64,000 nt of DNA from Actinomycetota bacterium (GCA_026392355.1 JAPLCF010000029.1:124001-188000); one strand, 5' to 3'. Positions 43,741 through 52,930 are shown, counted from the stretch's first letter. The notes: generated by a model from the sequence alone, not told the origin. Made by a program: numbers and translations.

Positions 43741-44685
43741 TCAGCCTGCTCTGGGCGGACCCCAGTTGATCGACAGCTCCGGTTCCGGCGATCGGGTAAC
43801 GCGCGTCAAACCGGAGCCGTCGGGCCGGATGCGGTACACGTCGTAGTTGCCGTCGGGATTCGCAGCGAAGGCGATCCAGGCGCCGTCGGGTGACCACGCG
43901 GGTGTCACCGCCCCGCGCATCACCGGGAAGATGCCGCCCGGCTCGAAGCGCGGCGTGTCCGCTGGGTAGTGCGTGATTTGGTGGCCGCCCGAGCCGTCGG
44001 CGTTCAGCACCACGAGCTGCCCGACCCCGTCAATCACCGTCTGGGTGACGATGCGCCGGCCGTCGGGCGACCAGCCGCGGCTCTCGCGGTTGTCGAGTCC
44101 GTGCGTCAGGCGCGTCCCCGTGCCGCCGGCAGACGGCATGACCCAGAGATCCTGCTGCGTGGCCGGATCCTGCACGTCCTCGTCCGTCGCGTAGAGGAGC
44201 AGGGTCCCGTCGGGCGAGTACTTCGGGCCCACGTGCTGCACCGGCGGATCAGTGAACGTCAGCTGGCGCACGTCGGTGCCGTCGGCGGCCATCGTGTAGA
44301 TCTCGTAGTTCCCATCGGCATCGCTGGTGAATGCGATCCGCGTGCCGTCGGGCGACCAACTGGGCACGAGGCTCCAGTCGCTACCGCGGTTGAGTACCGT
44401 GACGGCGCCGTGGCCAAGGTGCGCGACATTGATCGACGAGCGCTTCGGGTCCACCTGCGAGTACACGACTCGCGTGCCGTCGGGCGACAGCGCGCTGTGC
44501 GCCTGCACGCCGGCACCGAAGGTGATCTGCTCGACGTGCGAGCCGTCTGGCGCCATCGCGAAGACGTGCCCGGTCCCCTCGCCGAGGTAGCGACTGAAGG
44601 TGATGGTCGACGCTGCCGGCACCCCGCCGACCGCCGCCGCGAGGGCGCTGCCGACCAGGACCGCGACCAGCGCCACGGCCGCCAC
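43741..44685 (-). CDS. secreted TolB-like beta-propeller protein
   Basis: A 314-residue protein with an N-terminal hydrophobic signal (VALVAVLVGSALAAAVGGVPAAS) and repeated WD40/TolB-like units of the form SPDGTRIAFTSDADGNYEIYTMAADGTDVRQLT. At least five repeats of the W-S-P-D-G type are seen. It is an extracellular or membrane-anchored propeller of unknown ligand; without other Tol-Pal genes TolB proper is unlikely. Start GTG; it lies 14 bases after the choloylglycine hydrolase-family gene stop, suggesting one transcript. Confidence 0.82.
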   Translation of the reverse strand: MAAVALVAVLVGSALAAAVGGVPAASTITFSRYLGEGTGHVFAMAPDGSHVEQITFGAGVQAHSALSPDGTRVVYSQVDPKRSSINVAHLGHGAVTVLNRGSDWSLVPSWSPDGTRIAFTSDADGNYEIYTMAADGTDVRQLTFTDPPVQHVGPKYSPDGTLLLYATDEDVQDPATQQDLWVMPSAGGTGTRLTHGLDNRESRGWSPDGRRIVTQTVIDGVGQLVVLNADGSGGHQITHYPADTPRFEPGGIFPVMRGAVTPAWSPDGAWIAFAANPDGNYDVYRIRPDGSGLTRVTRSPEPELSINWGPPRAG

Positions 44686-44699
44686 ACACCCTGCGGGCG

Positions 44700-45803
44700 T
44701 CAGCCGATCACCCCTGGGGCCGGGATGCTGCTCGGCCGGTAGAGCGCCGAGACGTCGCCCTGCAAGCGCGGGCTATGCGGATCGAGCGTCCGCACCCCGC
44801 TGCCCGGGCGGAAGTCGATCCGGCGCAGATCGGTACGCAGCGTCGCCAGGCCGCGCGACAGCTCGAAGAAGTACACGCGGTGGGTGAGATCGGCGAGCGT
44901 GCGGAAGTCCGTCTCGTCGGTCTCCCCGACCTCGTCCCCGGGAGCGCCGATGGGGTCGGAGACGTTGCGCGCGACCGACATCAGGGCGGCCTGCGCCTCC
45001 AGCTTGTTGGCCGGACGGGTCTTGCTCAAGAACGCGCTGTAGAACGACGCGCGGATGAAGCGGTCGCGGGTGGTGGTGTTGCCCGGCAGGGGGTCGTTGC
45101 GGGTCGCGTTCGAGAAGTCGTACGGCGCCAACAAGGCCAGCGCGTCGTCGAGCACCGTGTTCGTCGTCACCCGGTACCGGCGCCCGTGGTGGACCACCAA
45201 CTCGCCGCCGAGGTACTCGATCACCGCCGAGTCGCCGAACCGGTCCTCGATGCTCAGCGAGAGCCGGATCGTGTGGCCGTCCAGGACCACCTCCACGGGC
45301 TGGATGCGCGACATCAGACGGATCGCCTGGTTCACGGTCGCCGCGTTGTCCAGGACGTACTGGACCCACAGACCGACCTGCAGGCCTTGGCGGGTCGTGT
45401 CGCGCGCGCCATAGTCCTGCGCGTAGAGCCAGAGCCCGTGTGCCGCCAGTCCCCGCTCGTTCATGCCGTCCGACACCGCGGTGTCGTAGTTGCCCACGAC
45501 CACGCTGCCGTAGCGCGCGGTCCACACGGCCGGGTTCCCCGCCACGACGCGCTTGCCGGCGAACGACGCCCCCGACTTCCGCACACCGCGCGGCATCACG
45601 TGCAGCTTCGCCTGCGACGAGCCCCACCAGTCCATCGAGCGCGACGCCATCACGGCGACGTCGTTGTCGTTCCACAGGATCCGCGTGCAGGCGCCCGCGG
45701 AGGGAACCGCGGCGACTGCGGCGAGCACGGCGGTGAGGACGATCAGCGCGCGGACGCCAGGACGGGCCAGCCGAGCGCGATGCGTGATGGTCGAGCGGGT
45801 CAT
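44700..45803 (-). CDS. secreted choloylglycine hydrolase-family Ntn-hydrolase
   Basis: A 367-residue precursor with a signal sequence (VRALIVLTAVLAAVAAVPSAGA). Cleavage would expose C39 as the N-terminal nucleophile (CTRILWNDND). The other active-site residues of penicillin V acylase/bile-salt hydrolase are visible: R and D in ASRSMDWWG, N in DGMNERGLAAHG, N in TTNTVLDD and R in DRFIRASFY. It would hydrolyse linear amides outside the cell; possible substrates include acyl-homoserine lactones or penicillin V-like amides. It starts MTRSTITH, downstream of GGAGACC. It interrupts the aro genes. Confidence 0.88.
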   Translation of the reverse strand: MTRSTITHRARLARPGVRALIVLTAVLAAVAAVPSAGACTRILWNDNDVAVMASRSMDWWGSSQAKLHVMPRGVRKSGASFAGKRVVAGNPAVWTARYGSVVVGNYDTAVSDGMNERGLAAHGLWLYAQDYGARDTTRQGLQVGLWVQYVLDNAATVNQAIRLMSRIQPVEVVLDGHTIRLSLSIEDRFGDSAVIEYLGGELVVHHGRRYRVTTNTVLDDALALLAPYDFSNATRNDPLPGNTTTRDRFIRASFYSAFLSKTRPANKLEAQAALMSVARNVSDPIGAPGDEVGETDETDFRTLADLTHRVYFFELSRGLATLRTDLRRIDFRPGSGVRTLDPHSPRLQGDVSALYRPSSIPAPGVIG

Positions 45804-45904
45804 GTCGGTCTCCTCGGGGCGGTTAGCGGGTACGGCGGATGCGACGAGGCGACGCCCGCCGCGTAGCGGGAATTCTAGGGCGAGCACCCGCGGCGCGCTT
45901 GCGC

Positions 45905-47386
45905 TTAGCGGCAGGCGGCGGCGACAGCCGCAGCCACGGCGTCGTCGTCAAGCTCGACGCCCCACACCGGCCGACCGGGTGCCTCGAGCAGGACAAAGCG
46001 CGTGCGGCCGGCCACGCGCTTCTTGTCGGAGCACATCGCGGCGAGTACGGCCTCGGGAGCGACATCTTCGGCCACGGTCGGTAGCCCCTGACGCGTGAGC
46101 GCGCCGAGCACCTCGTCGGCGATCGCCACGTCAAGCCCGGCGTGCTCGACCGACAGCTGCAGCGCAGCGACAAGACCAATCGCAATCGCTTCGCCGTGCA
46201 GGTAGCGGCCACCGGCAGCGTGCTCGACGCCGTGGCCGATGGTGTGGCCGAGATTAAGGATTGCGCGCACGCCCTGCTCGGTGGGGTCGGCGGCGACCAC
46301 GCGATGCTTGAGCGCGGCGCAGCGGCGCACGAGCGTCCAGCGTTCGTCGTCGGTGCCGCGCGTCGTGGGCCACTCGCGCACGAGCTCCCAGAGGGGGCCG
46401 CCGGCCAGCAGGCCGGTCTTGAGCGCCTCGGCGAAGCCGGCACGCCATTCGCGGTCGGTCAAGGTGGTGAGCAGCGACGGGTCGGCCAGCACGGCGACGG
46501 GTGGATGAAAGCTCCCCACGTCGTTCTTGGCGGCGACATCGATACCGGTCTTGCCGCCAATGCCGGCGTCGACCTGGCCGACGAGCGTCGTCGGGCACGA
46601 GACCCAGTCGAGGCCGCGGCGGAAGGTGGCGGCCGCGAAGCCGGTCACGTCGGTGACCGCACCGCCGCCGATGGCGACGACGAGGTCGCGGCGCTCAAGC
46701 TCGGCCTCGGCAAACGCGCGCCAGAGCGCCTCAACATGGGAGACGGTCTTGCACTGCTCGCCGCCGGGCAGCGTGTACACCTCGAGACCCTCGGGAATGC
46801 GGTCGGCCACGGGCAGGTCGACGACCACGAAGGCGCGGCGACCGTCGGCCAGCTCGCCGATGCGCTCGAGTGCACCGGGGCGCACCACGCCGGCATCACG
46901 GCAGGCAATCGCGACGGTCTCGGGATCGGCAGCGGCGTCGACGATCGCGTCGGCGGCCGTGACGTACAGCGTCTGGCGCTGGCTGTGGAGGTCCTCGAAG
47001 CGATGAAAGTTAACGGCCAGCGGGCGCGTCCCGGCGCCACCGTCGGCCTCGACGCGCTGCCACAGCACCTCAGCGGGAGCATCGAGGAACAGCACGCGAG
47101 CCTGCTTGCGCACCAGCGCGCGCGTACCCGGACGCGAGAGGGCACCCCCGCCGGGCGCGATCACGCCGTGCTCGCGGGCCTCGATCAACTCGGTGATCAC
47201 CTGCTCTTCAAGCTCGCGGAACTGCTCCTCGCCGTCGTTGAAGAGGTCGGGGATGGAGCGCGATGTGCGGCGCTCGATCTCGCGGTCGACGTCGATGAAC
47301 GTGGTGCCCTTGAGCACGGCGAGCAACTCACCGACGGTGGACTTGCCGGCACCCATGAACCCGACGAGGACGTCGGGCCGACTCAT
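45905..47386 (-). CDS. aroK-aroB: shikimate kinase / 3-dehydroquinate synthase fusion
   Basis: A 493-residue bifunctional protein. Residues 1 to about 165 are shikimate kinase: P-loop VGFMGAGKSTVGELLA, D-V-D-R-E-I-E and GGGALSRPGTR. The rest is dehydroquinate synthase: YTLPGGEQCKTVSHVEALW, VAIGGGAVTDVTGFAAATFRRGLDWVSCPTTL, GGKTGIDVAAKNDVGSFHPP and the zinc-binding H in LNLGHTIGHGVE. It does steps two and five of the shikimate pathway. Start overlaps the aroC stop (ATGA). Separate aroK and aroB are the norm, but fusions are known. Confidence 0.95.
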   Translation of the reverse strand: MSRPDVLVGFMGAGKSTVGELLAVLKGTTFIDVDREIERRTSRSIPDLFNDGEEQFRELEEQVITELIEAREHGVIAPGGGALSRPGTRALVRKQARVLFLDAPAEVLWQRVEADGGAGTRPLAVNFHRFEDLHSQRQTLYVTAADAIVDAAADPETVAIACRDAGVVRPGALERIGELADGRRAFVVVDLPVADRIPEGLEVYTLPGGEQCKTVSHVEALWRAFAEAELERRDLVVAIGGGAVTDVTGFAAATFRRGLDWVSCPTTLVGQVDAGIGGKTGIDVAAKNDVGSFHPPVAVLADPSLLTTLTDREWRAGFAEALKTGLLAGGPLWELVREWPTTRGTDDERWTLVRRCAALKHRVVAADPTEQGVRAILNLGHTIGHGVEHAAGGRYLHGEAIAIGLVAALQLSVEHAGLDVAIADEVLGALTRQGLPTVAEDVAPEAVLAAMCSDKKRVAGRTRFVLLEAPGRPVWGVELDDDAVAAAVAAACR

Positions 47387-48570
47387 GCGGGCGACCAGGG
47401 GATCCGGTTGAGGTAGTGCGCGTGCGCAGCGACGAAGTCGCCGATGGCGTCGCCGCCGAACTTCTCCTTGGCAGCGCGCGCCAGCTCGAAGGCAATGACG
47501 GCCTCGGCCACGACGGCGGCCGCATAGATCGCGGTGGTGTCGGAGCGCTCGACGAGCGCCTCGGCCGGCTCATGCGTGTCGAGCGTGGCCGTCTTGAGCG
47601 GCTTCATCAGGGTCGGCAGGGGCTTCATGGCGATGCGCACGACGACGGGCTCGCCGTTGGTCATGCCGCCTTCGAGCCCACCCGCGCGGTTGGAGTCGCG
47701 CTTGTAGCCCTCGTCGTAGCGGAGCTCGTCATGGACGGCACTGCCGCGCAGCGAGGCATTGGCCCAGCCATCACCGATCTCGACGGCCTTCATCGCCTGG
47801 ATGCCCATCGCGGCGCCGGCGATGCGCGCATCGAGGCGCCAATCCTCGGAGGCGTAGGAGCCGAGCCCGGGCGGGCAGCCGAACGCGCGCACCTCGATGA
47901 TGCCGCCCAGCGTGTCCTGCGCCTTCTTGGCGGCCTCAATCTCCTCGACCATCTTGGCGTCGGTCTCGGCGTCGAGGCAGCCGACCTGGCGCTCGCCCAT
48001 CTCGATGAACTCGCGGGCCGTGATGTCGTCACGATGCGGGGCCTCGACGGCACCGACGCGAACGACGTGACCGTGGACGGTGATGCCAACGGTGTCGAGT
48101 AGGTCCTTGCAGAACGCGCCGACCGCAACGCGCGCAGAGGTCTCGCGGGCCGAGGCGCGCTCGAGGACGTCGCGGACGTCGGGCAGTTCGTACTTCATGA
48201 CGCCCGACAGGTCGGCATGGCCGGGGCGCGGCACGTTGACCACGCGCGTGCGCCGCGCGTGGACCTCGGCGAGCTCCTCGTCGGTGACGGGCCAAGCACT
48301 CTGGGCGGCGCCCCAGTTGTCGTGATCGCGGTTCTTGACGATCAGGCTGAGTGGGCCGCCAAGCGTGCGGCCATGGCGCATGCCGCCAAGGATCGTGGCC
48401 TCGTCGGTCTCGATTGCCTGGCGCGGCGAGCGGCCGTAGCCCGCCTGACGGCGAGCCAGATCGCGCTGCAACCGCTCGCGGTCGGGATGCAGACCAGCGG
48501 GCAAGCCCGAGAGGATCGCGACGATGCCAGGGCCGTGCGACTGGCCGGAGGTGATGAACGACAGTGCCAT
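47383..48570 (-). CDS. aroC: chorismate synthase
   Basis: A 395-residue FMN-dependent chorismate synthase. SFITSGQSHGPGIVAILSG, the arginine-rich RRQAGYGRSPRQAIETDE, SGMMxxGRTLG-like GMRHGRTLGGPLS, RPGHADLSGVMKY and RASARETSARVAVGA match the family. The chosen start is MALSFITSG; upstream in-frame residues would lie in the shared iron-transport promoter region. Confidence 0.96.
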   Translation of the reverse strand: MALSFITSGQSHGPGIVAILSGLPAGLHPDRERLQRDLARRQAGYGRSPRQAIETDEATILGGMRHGRTLGGPLSLIVKNRDHDNWGAAQSAWPVTDEELAEVHARRTRVVNVPRPGHADLSGVMKYELPDVRDVLERASARETSARVAVGAFCKDLLDTVGITVHGHVVRVGAVEAPHRDDITAREFIEMGERQVGCLDAETDAKMVEEIEAAKKAQDTLGGIIEVRAFGCPPGLGSYASEDWRLDARIAGAAMGIQAMKAVEIGDGWANASLRGSAVHDELRYDEGYKRDSNRAGGLEGGMTNGEPVVVRIAMKPLPTLMKPLKTATLDTHEPAEALVERSDTTAIYAAAVVAEAVIAFELARAAKEKFGGDAIGDFVAAHAHYLNRIPWSPA

Positions 48571-48621
48571 TGGTCCTGACAGGGTATCGCGGACCGCTCC
48601 CCGGCCACGGCGCATGTCCTC

Positions 48622-48651
48622 TTGACACGAACCCTTAGGTAGCCCTAACCT
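48622..48651 (+). promoter_or_regulatory. promoter with overlapping DtxR/IdeR box 1
   Basis: TTGACA (48622-48627) is followed after 18 bases by TAACCT (48646-48651), a plausible actinobacterial promoter for the iron-binding protein gene. The iron box TTAGGTAGCCCTAACCT (48635-48651) covers the -10 region and matches the DtxR/IdeR consensus TTAGGTTAGCCTAACCTAA closely. Repression by iron-loaded regulator would block the polymerase site. Confidence 0.75.
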
Positions 48652-48666
48652 GCGGCACGCGATCTA

Positions 48667-48680
48667 TTAGGTAACCCTAA
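48667..48680 (+). promoter_or_regulatory. DtxR/IdeR box 2
   Basis: TTAGGTAACCCTAA is a second DtxR-type half-palindrome, 15 bases downstream of the first box and 28 bases upstream of the fbpA-like start. Tandem boxes suggest tight iron control. Confidence 0.65.
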
Positions 48681-48708
48681 ACACCACCGACCCGAGGACA
48701 CTTCACGC

Positions 48709-49743
48709 ATGCTCAGCAACCGTCGACCCACTGCTCTTCTGCTCACCATCGCCTTGGTCTGCACCGCAGCCGTGCTCGCTGCTGCGTGCGGCGGCTCCGG
48801 CGGCGACGACAAGCTCGTCGTGTATTCGGGCCGCGAGCAAGAGCTGGTCGAGCCGCTCTACGCGCAGTTCACCAAAGACACGGGCATCGAGCTCGACGTG
48901 CGCTGGGGCGAGTCGCCCGAGCTGGCCGCAACGATCCGCGAAGAGGGCGACGCCACGCCGGCCGATGTCTTCTACGCGCAGGACGCTGGCTCGATCGGCG
49001 TCCTCGACAGCCAGCTGACACCGCTGCCCCAGGCCGACCTCGACCTCGTCGATGCGCGCTACCGCGACCCGGCTGGACTCTGGGTCGGCGTGACGGGCCG
49101 CATCCGCGTGCTCGCCTACAACACGGATCGCGTCCAGAGCGATGCGCTGCCCGCCTCCGTGCTCGATCTGGCAAGCCCTGACTGGAAGCTCGGCGACATC
49201 GGCGTCGCGCCCACCAACGCCTCGTTCGTCGGCTTCGTCAGCGCCATGCGCGAGACGCTCGGCGATGCGAACACCCAGACCTTCCTCGACGGCCTCGCGA
49301 CGCACGCCAAGACCTTCCAGAAGAACGGCCAGATCGTCGACGCCATCGCCTCCGGCGAGGTCGACACCGGGCTGGTCAACCACTACTACCTGTACGAGAA
49401 GCTCGGCAGCGATCCCAACGCACCGATCGCCAACCACTACTTCGACCCCTCCGACCCCGGGTCGCTCGTCAACGTCTCCGCGGTCGGCATCCTCTCCACG
49501 AGCACGCAGAAGGAAGACGCCGAGACGTTCGTCAACTGGCTGCTCACCAAGGGCCAGGTCTACTTCGCAAACGATGCGGTAGAGCGTGAGTATCCCCTCA
49601 ATGCGTCCCAGCCGGGCTTGGAGCGCGCAGCTGAGCTGCCGCCGCTGGCAGAGCACATGGGCCCCGACGTCGATCTCGCCAAGCTGGGCGAGGACCTCGA
49701 GGGCACGATCGCAATGATCCGTAAGGCAGGGCTCGTCACCTGA
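48709..49743 (+). CDS. fbpA: Fe(III) ABC transporter substrate-binding lipoprotein
   Basis: A 344-residue periplasmic/surface binding protein. The signal peptide ends in the lipobox LAAACGG, so it is a lipoprotein. LVVYSGREQELVEPLYAQFTKDTGIELDVRWGESPEL is typical of the FbpA/FutA family, and the iron-binding tyrosine pair is in LVNHYYLYEKLG. The gene follows two DtxR-type boxes and has a GAGGA ribosome site 10 bases before the ATG. It delivers ferric iron to the permease encoded immediately downstream. Confidence 0.93.
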   Translation: MLSNRRPTALLLTIALVCTAAVLAAACGGSGGDDKLVVYSGREQELVEPLYAQFTKDTGIELDVRWGESPELAATIREEGDATPADVFYAQDAGSIGVLDSQLTPLPQADLDLVDARYRDPAGLWVGVTGRIRVLAYNTDRVQSDALPASVLDLASPDWKLGDIGVAPTNASFVGFVSAMRETLGDANTQTFLDGLATHAKTFQKNGQIVDAIASGEVDTGLVNHYYLYEKLGSDPNAPIANHYFDPSDPGSLVNVSAVGILSTSTQKEDAETFVNWLLTKGQVYFANDAVEREYPLNASQPGLERAAELPPLAEHMGPDVDLAKLGEDLEGTIAMIRKAGLVT

Positions 49744-51347
49744 GCCGCGCCGCCACCAGCACGTCCCGTCGGGGGCTGCTCGTCCTCGCCACCCTGCCCG
49801 CGCTCGTGATCGCGATCGCGCCAATCGTCTATCTCGTGATCCGAGCGACGGCAGGGGGCGGCGCGCAGTCGCTCGACGTCTCGACCATCTGGCCGGCAAC
49901 CGTCCGTACCTTCGCGCTCGCGGTCTTCGTGGCGATCGGTGCGATCGGCATCGGCGTGCCGCTCGCGGTCCTGACGGTCCGCACGAACCTGCCGCTGCGC
50001 CGCATCGCCCTCGTGCTCGGCGCGCTCCCGCTCGTGATCCCGAGCTACGTCGGCGCGCTTGCCCTGCTCGGTGCGCTTGGGCCCCGGGGACTCCTGGCGC
50101 AGGCGCTCGAGCCCGTTGGCGTCTTCCGTCTGCCCACCATCGACGGCCTGCTGGGTTCGACGATCGTGCTCGTCCTCTTCACCTATCCCTACGTGCTCCT
50201 GCTCACGGCGTCGGCCCTACGCCGCATCGACCCGACGCTGGAGCAGGCGGCCCGTGGCATGGGGCGCGGCTCGCTCGACACGTTCCTCAACGTGACGCTG
50301 CCGCAGATCCGCTCCTCGGTGATCGCCGGTGCGCTGCTCGCGGCCCTTTACGCCATGAGCGACTTTGGCGTCGTGAGCCTCCTGCGCTGCACGACCCTGA
50401 CCCGCGAGGCGTTTCTGCGGTACGACGCGCTCTACGATCCCGCCGGCGCCGCCGCGGTCGGACTCGTACTGGCAGCACTGGCGCTGCTGATGGTCGGCGC
50501 CGAGCAGTGGACGCTGCGTGGGTCGACCGTGGCCGCTCGCCGCCGTGTCCGTGCACGCGACGCGGACGTGCCGTTGGAACTCAGCCGCGGTGCTCGTGTC
50601 GGCGCGACCGCATTCGTCACGATCATCGTCTTCCTCGCACTCCTGCTCCCGCTGGCAATTCTCGGCTGGTGGGCCATCACGCTCGTCGGACAGGCCGACC
50701 TGCTCTCGCAGATCATCGAGGTCCTCCCCGCCGCGGGTAATGCCATTGCGGTCTCGGTCGCTGCGGCGGTCGTCTGCCTGCTGCTGGCGCTGCCCGTCGC
50801 CGCGCTCGTGGCCCGCACAGGCGGTCGCCTACCGCGCTGGATCGAGAGCATCTCGTATATCGGCTACGCCTTGCCGGGCATCGTCGTCGGTCTCGGTCTG
50901 GTCTTCTTCGCTATCCGCACCGCGCCGTTCCTCTATCAGACGGTCGCCCTCGTGGTCCTCGCGTACGTCGTGCGACTCCTGCCCCAGGCGATTAGTGGCG
51001 CGCGCAGCGGCTGGGAGCGCGTCGATCCGCGCTTCGAGCAGGCAGCGCGCGGCATGGGGCGTTCTGGCCTCGACACGCTGGTGCGCGTCACGCTGCCGCT
51101 GGCCGCGCCTGGCGTGCTCACCGGCGCGGCCCTGGTGGTCCTGACCGCAATCAAGGAACTGCCCGCCACGCTGCTGCTGCGCCCCAATGGCTTTAACACG
51201 CCGGCCACGATCATCTGGCAGAAGACCAATGTCGCCGAGTACGCCTCGGCGGCGGTGCCAGCGCTGATCCTGATTGCGATCAGCGTGCTACCGGTCTATG
51301 TGCTGCTGATCCGGCCGGAGGCACGCTCCTACCGTCGTTCGACCTAA
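49740..51347 (+). CDS. fbpB: Fe(III) ABC transporter permease (fused two-module)
   Basis: A polytopic permease with two binding-protein-dependent modules. The EAA loops are seen twice: EQAARGMGRGSLDTFLNVTLPQI and EQAARGMGRSGLDTLVRVTLP. The first TM helix (LLVLATLPALVIAIAPIVYLVI) needs sequence upstream of the nearest GTG (49806). I therefore place the start at a CTG overlapping the fbpA stop (CTGA), with AAGGCAGGG about 10 bases before it; a GTG start at 49806 would cut helix one. It ends convergent to fbpC with a shared CTAA. Confidence 0.85.
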   Translation: MSRAATSTSRRGLLVLATLPALVIAIAPIVYLVIRATAGGGAQSLDVSTIWPATVRTFALAVFVAIGAIGIGVPLAVLTVRTNLPLRRIALVLGALPLVIPSYVGALALLGALGPRGLLAQALEPVGVFRLPTIDGLLGSTIVLVLFTYPYVLLLTASALRRIDPTLEQAARGMGRGSLDTFLNVTLPQIRSSVIAGALLAALYAMSDFGVVSLLRCTTLTREAFLRYDALYDPAGAAAVGLVLAALALLMVGAEQWTLRGSTVAARRRVRARDADVPLELSRGARVGATAFVTIIVFLALLLPLAILGWWAITLVGQADLLSQIIEVLPAAGNAIAVSVAAAVVCLLLALPVAALVARTGGRLPRWIESISYIGYALPGIVVGLGLVFFAIRTAPFLYQTVALVVLAYVVRLLPQAISGARSGWERVDPRFEQAARGMGRSGLDTLVRVTLPLAAPGVLTGAALVVLTAIKELPATLLLRPNGFNTPATIIWQKTNVAEYASAAVPALILIAISVLPVYVLLIRPEARSYRRST

Positions 51348-52408
51348 GAACGGATGAGCGCGCGGTCGCCGAAGGCGACCGGCACGAGCGCTGCGTGCCC
51401 GGGCTGCGGATCGATGCGCACGCGCTGGCCGATCTCGACCATGTCGACGCTGGGACGGTGCGCGATCGCAATCGAGCCGTCGGGCAGCCGCAGCGTGTAG
51501 AGCACGTCGTGCCCGCGGAAGTCGCGACCCTCGACCACGACGTCGCCCGCCTCGTCGCCGGTCACGCCGACGAGCTCGGGGCGCACGTAGACGCGAACCG
51601 GGCCAGTTGCCTGGCCGAGCAGCGCGTAGCTGCCGAGCGGCGTATCGACGTTCTCGCCGTGGGCGATGCCATCGAGCACATTCGCGCGTCCGAGGAAGTC
51701 GGCGACCTCGCTGCAGAACGGCTTGCGGTAGAGCACCTCGGGCTGATCCACCTGCAGGATGCGGCCCTCGTGCATGACCGCCACACGATCGGAGACGGAC
51801 AGCGCCTCCTCCTGATCATGCGTGACGAAGATGCAGGTGAGTCCCGTCTGGCGCAGGCGACCGATGAGCTCGTTGCGCACGCCGTCGCGCGTGCCCTGGT
51901 CGAGGCTCGAGAACGGCTCGTCAAGCAGAATCAGTTCGGGATCCTGCGCGAGTGCGCGGGCGAGGGCGACGCGCTGCTGCTGGCCGCCCGAGAGTTCGGT
52001 CGGCCGGCGGTCGGCGAGCTCTTCGACGTCGAGCAGTGCGAGGAGTTCGTGCGCGCGTTGGACACCGTCGTGGCGGCGGTCCTTCGGCAATGCGAAGACG
52101 ACGTTCTCCGCCACCGTCAGGTGCGGAAACAAGGCGTAGTCCTGAAACACCATCGCGACGCGGCGATCCTGCGGCGACACCCAGTGATCACCGTCGGCGA
52201 CGACACGGTCGCCAATGGTGATCCGGCCGGCATCCGAGCGCAGGTGCCCGGCGATCAGGTTGAGCAGCGTCGTCTTGCCACAGCCCGACGGGCCAAGGAT
52301 GGCCATGATCTCGCCTGCCTGCACCTCGAGGGAAACATCGTCGAGCGCGGCGACGTCGCCGAAGTGACGACGGACTCCCTCAATGCGCAATGCGGTGGGC
52401 GCGGACAC
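51344..52408 (-). CDS. fbpC: Fe(III) ABC transporter ATP-binding protein
   Basis: A 354-residue ABC ATPase. Walker [14 protein letters not shown], signature [16 protein letters not shown], Walker [12 protein letters not shown] and the switch [10 protein letters not shown] are intact; a C-terminal TOBE-like regulatory part follows ([15 protein letters not shown]). It serves the adjacent FbpA/FbpB pair but is on the opposite strand, convergent to them. A DtxR-like box (52414-52429) just upstream would give it the same iron control. Start GTG. Confidence 0.93.
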   Translation of the reverse strand: MSAPTALRIEGVRRHFGDVAALDDVSLEVQAGEIMAILGPSGCGKTTLLNLIAGHLRSDAGRITIGDRVVADGDHWVSPQDRRVAMVFQDYALFPHLTVAENVVFALPKDRRHDGVQRAHELLALLDVEELADRRPTELSGGQQQRVALARALAQDPELILLDEPFSSLDQGTRDGVRNELIGRLRQTGLTCIFVTHDQEEALSVSDRVAVMHEGRILQVDQPEVLYRKPFCSEVADFLGRANVLDGIAHGENVDTPLGSYALLGQATGPVRVYVRPELVGVTGDEAGDVVVEGRDFRGHDVLYTLRLPDGSIAIAHRPSVDMVEIGQRVRIDPQPGHAALVPVAFGDRALIRS

Positions 52409-52413
52409 GTATG

Positions 52414-52429
52414 GAAGGGTACCCTAACT
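52414..52429 (-). promoter_or_regulatory. DtxR/IdeR-like box 3 upstream of fbpC
   Basis: On the minus strand the sequence reads AGTTAGGGTACCCTTC, with a TTAGGGTACCCT core, a weaker match to the DtxR/IdeR consensus than the boxes at 48635 and 48667. It lies 5 bases upstream of the fbpC GTG, where binding could block initiation. Confidence 0.5.
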
Positions 52430-52464
52430 CTCGGAACGGCGCGGGTGTCGGGCATGCTTTAGAC

Positions 52465-52929
52465 ATGAGCGCATGGCAGAACGACGGCAACGGCCTGACA
52501 TGGCGCGTGATCATCGGCGCCAGCGTGTTTGCGGTGCTCGCGCTCGCGATTGGGTTTTCGGTCGGCACCTACCTCGGCCGGTCGTCCGCTCCGAACCTGC
52601 AGACCCTGGCCGATCAGGTACGCGTGAACGCCACGTCCCTGAATACCCAGCTGGCCCCCGCGAAGGCGAAGTACGACCTCGCCGTGCCCGACGGGAAGAT
52701 CATCGAGCCAACGCCGTACGCCGACGCGCAGGAGCGCATCACGTCCGTCAAGCGGCAACTCGCGAGCCTGCACGTCTCGTTCGAGGCGCTCGCGCCCGGC
52801 GCGTACCTTCGTGCCGTCAGGGCCGTCGATGCCCTGGCAGCTGCTGCGTCAACGCCCGTGCCCGCCGAGCAGTTCGATGTGGTGTTTGCCGAAGCGCAGG
52901 CGGCGATCGGCGTGCTCGCCGGCCAGTAG
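52465..52929 (+). CDS. hypothetical single-pass membrane protein
   Basis: A 154-residue protein: a short polar N-terminus, one transmembrane helix (VIIGASVFAVLALAIGFSVGTYL) and a helical extracytoplasmic domain of about 110 residues (DAQERITSVKRQLASLHVSFEAL). No recognised domain. Start MSAWQNDG; an upstream ATG would overlap the iron box of fbpC. Its stop is one base from the stop of the next, convergent gene. Confidence 0.6.
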   Translation: MSAWQNDGNGLTWRVIIGASVFAVLALAIGFSVGTYLGRSSAPNLQTLADQVRVNATSLNTQLAPAKAKYDLAVPDGKIIEPTPYADAQERITSVKRQLASLHVSFEALAPGAYLRAVRAVDALAAAASTPVPAEQFDVVFAEAQAAIGVLAGQ

Positions 52930-52930
52930 G

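Noticed and set aside
43741-44685. TolB of the Tol-Pal system
   Set aside because: The organism looks Gram-positive, other tol genes are absent, and the repeats are generic WD40/TolB-like propeller units.
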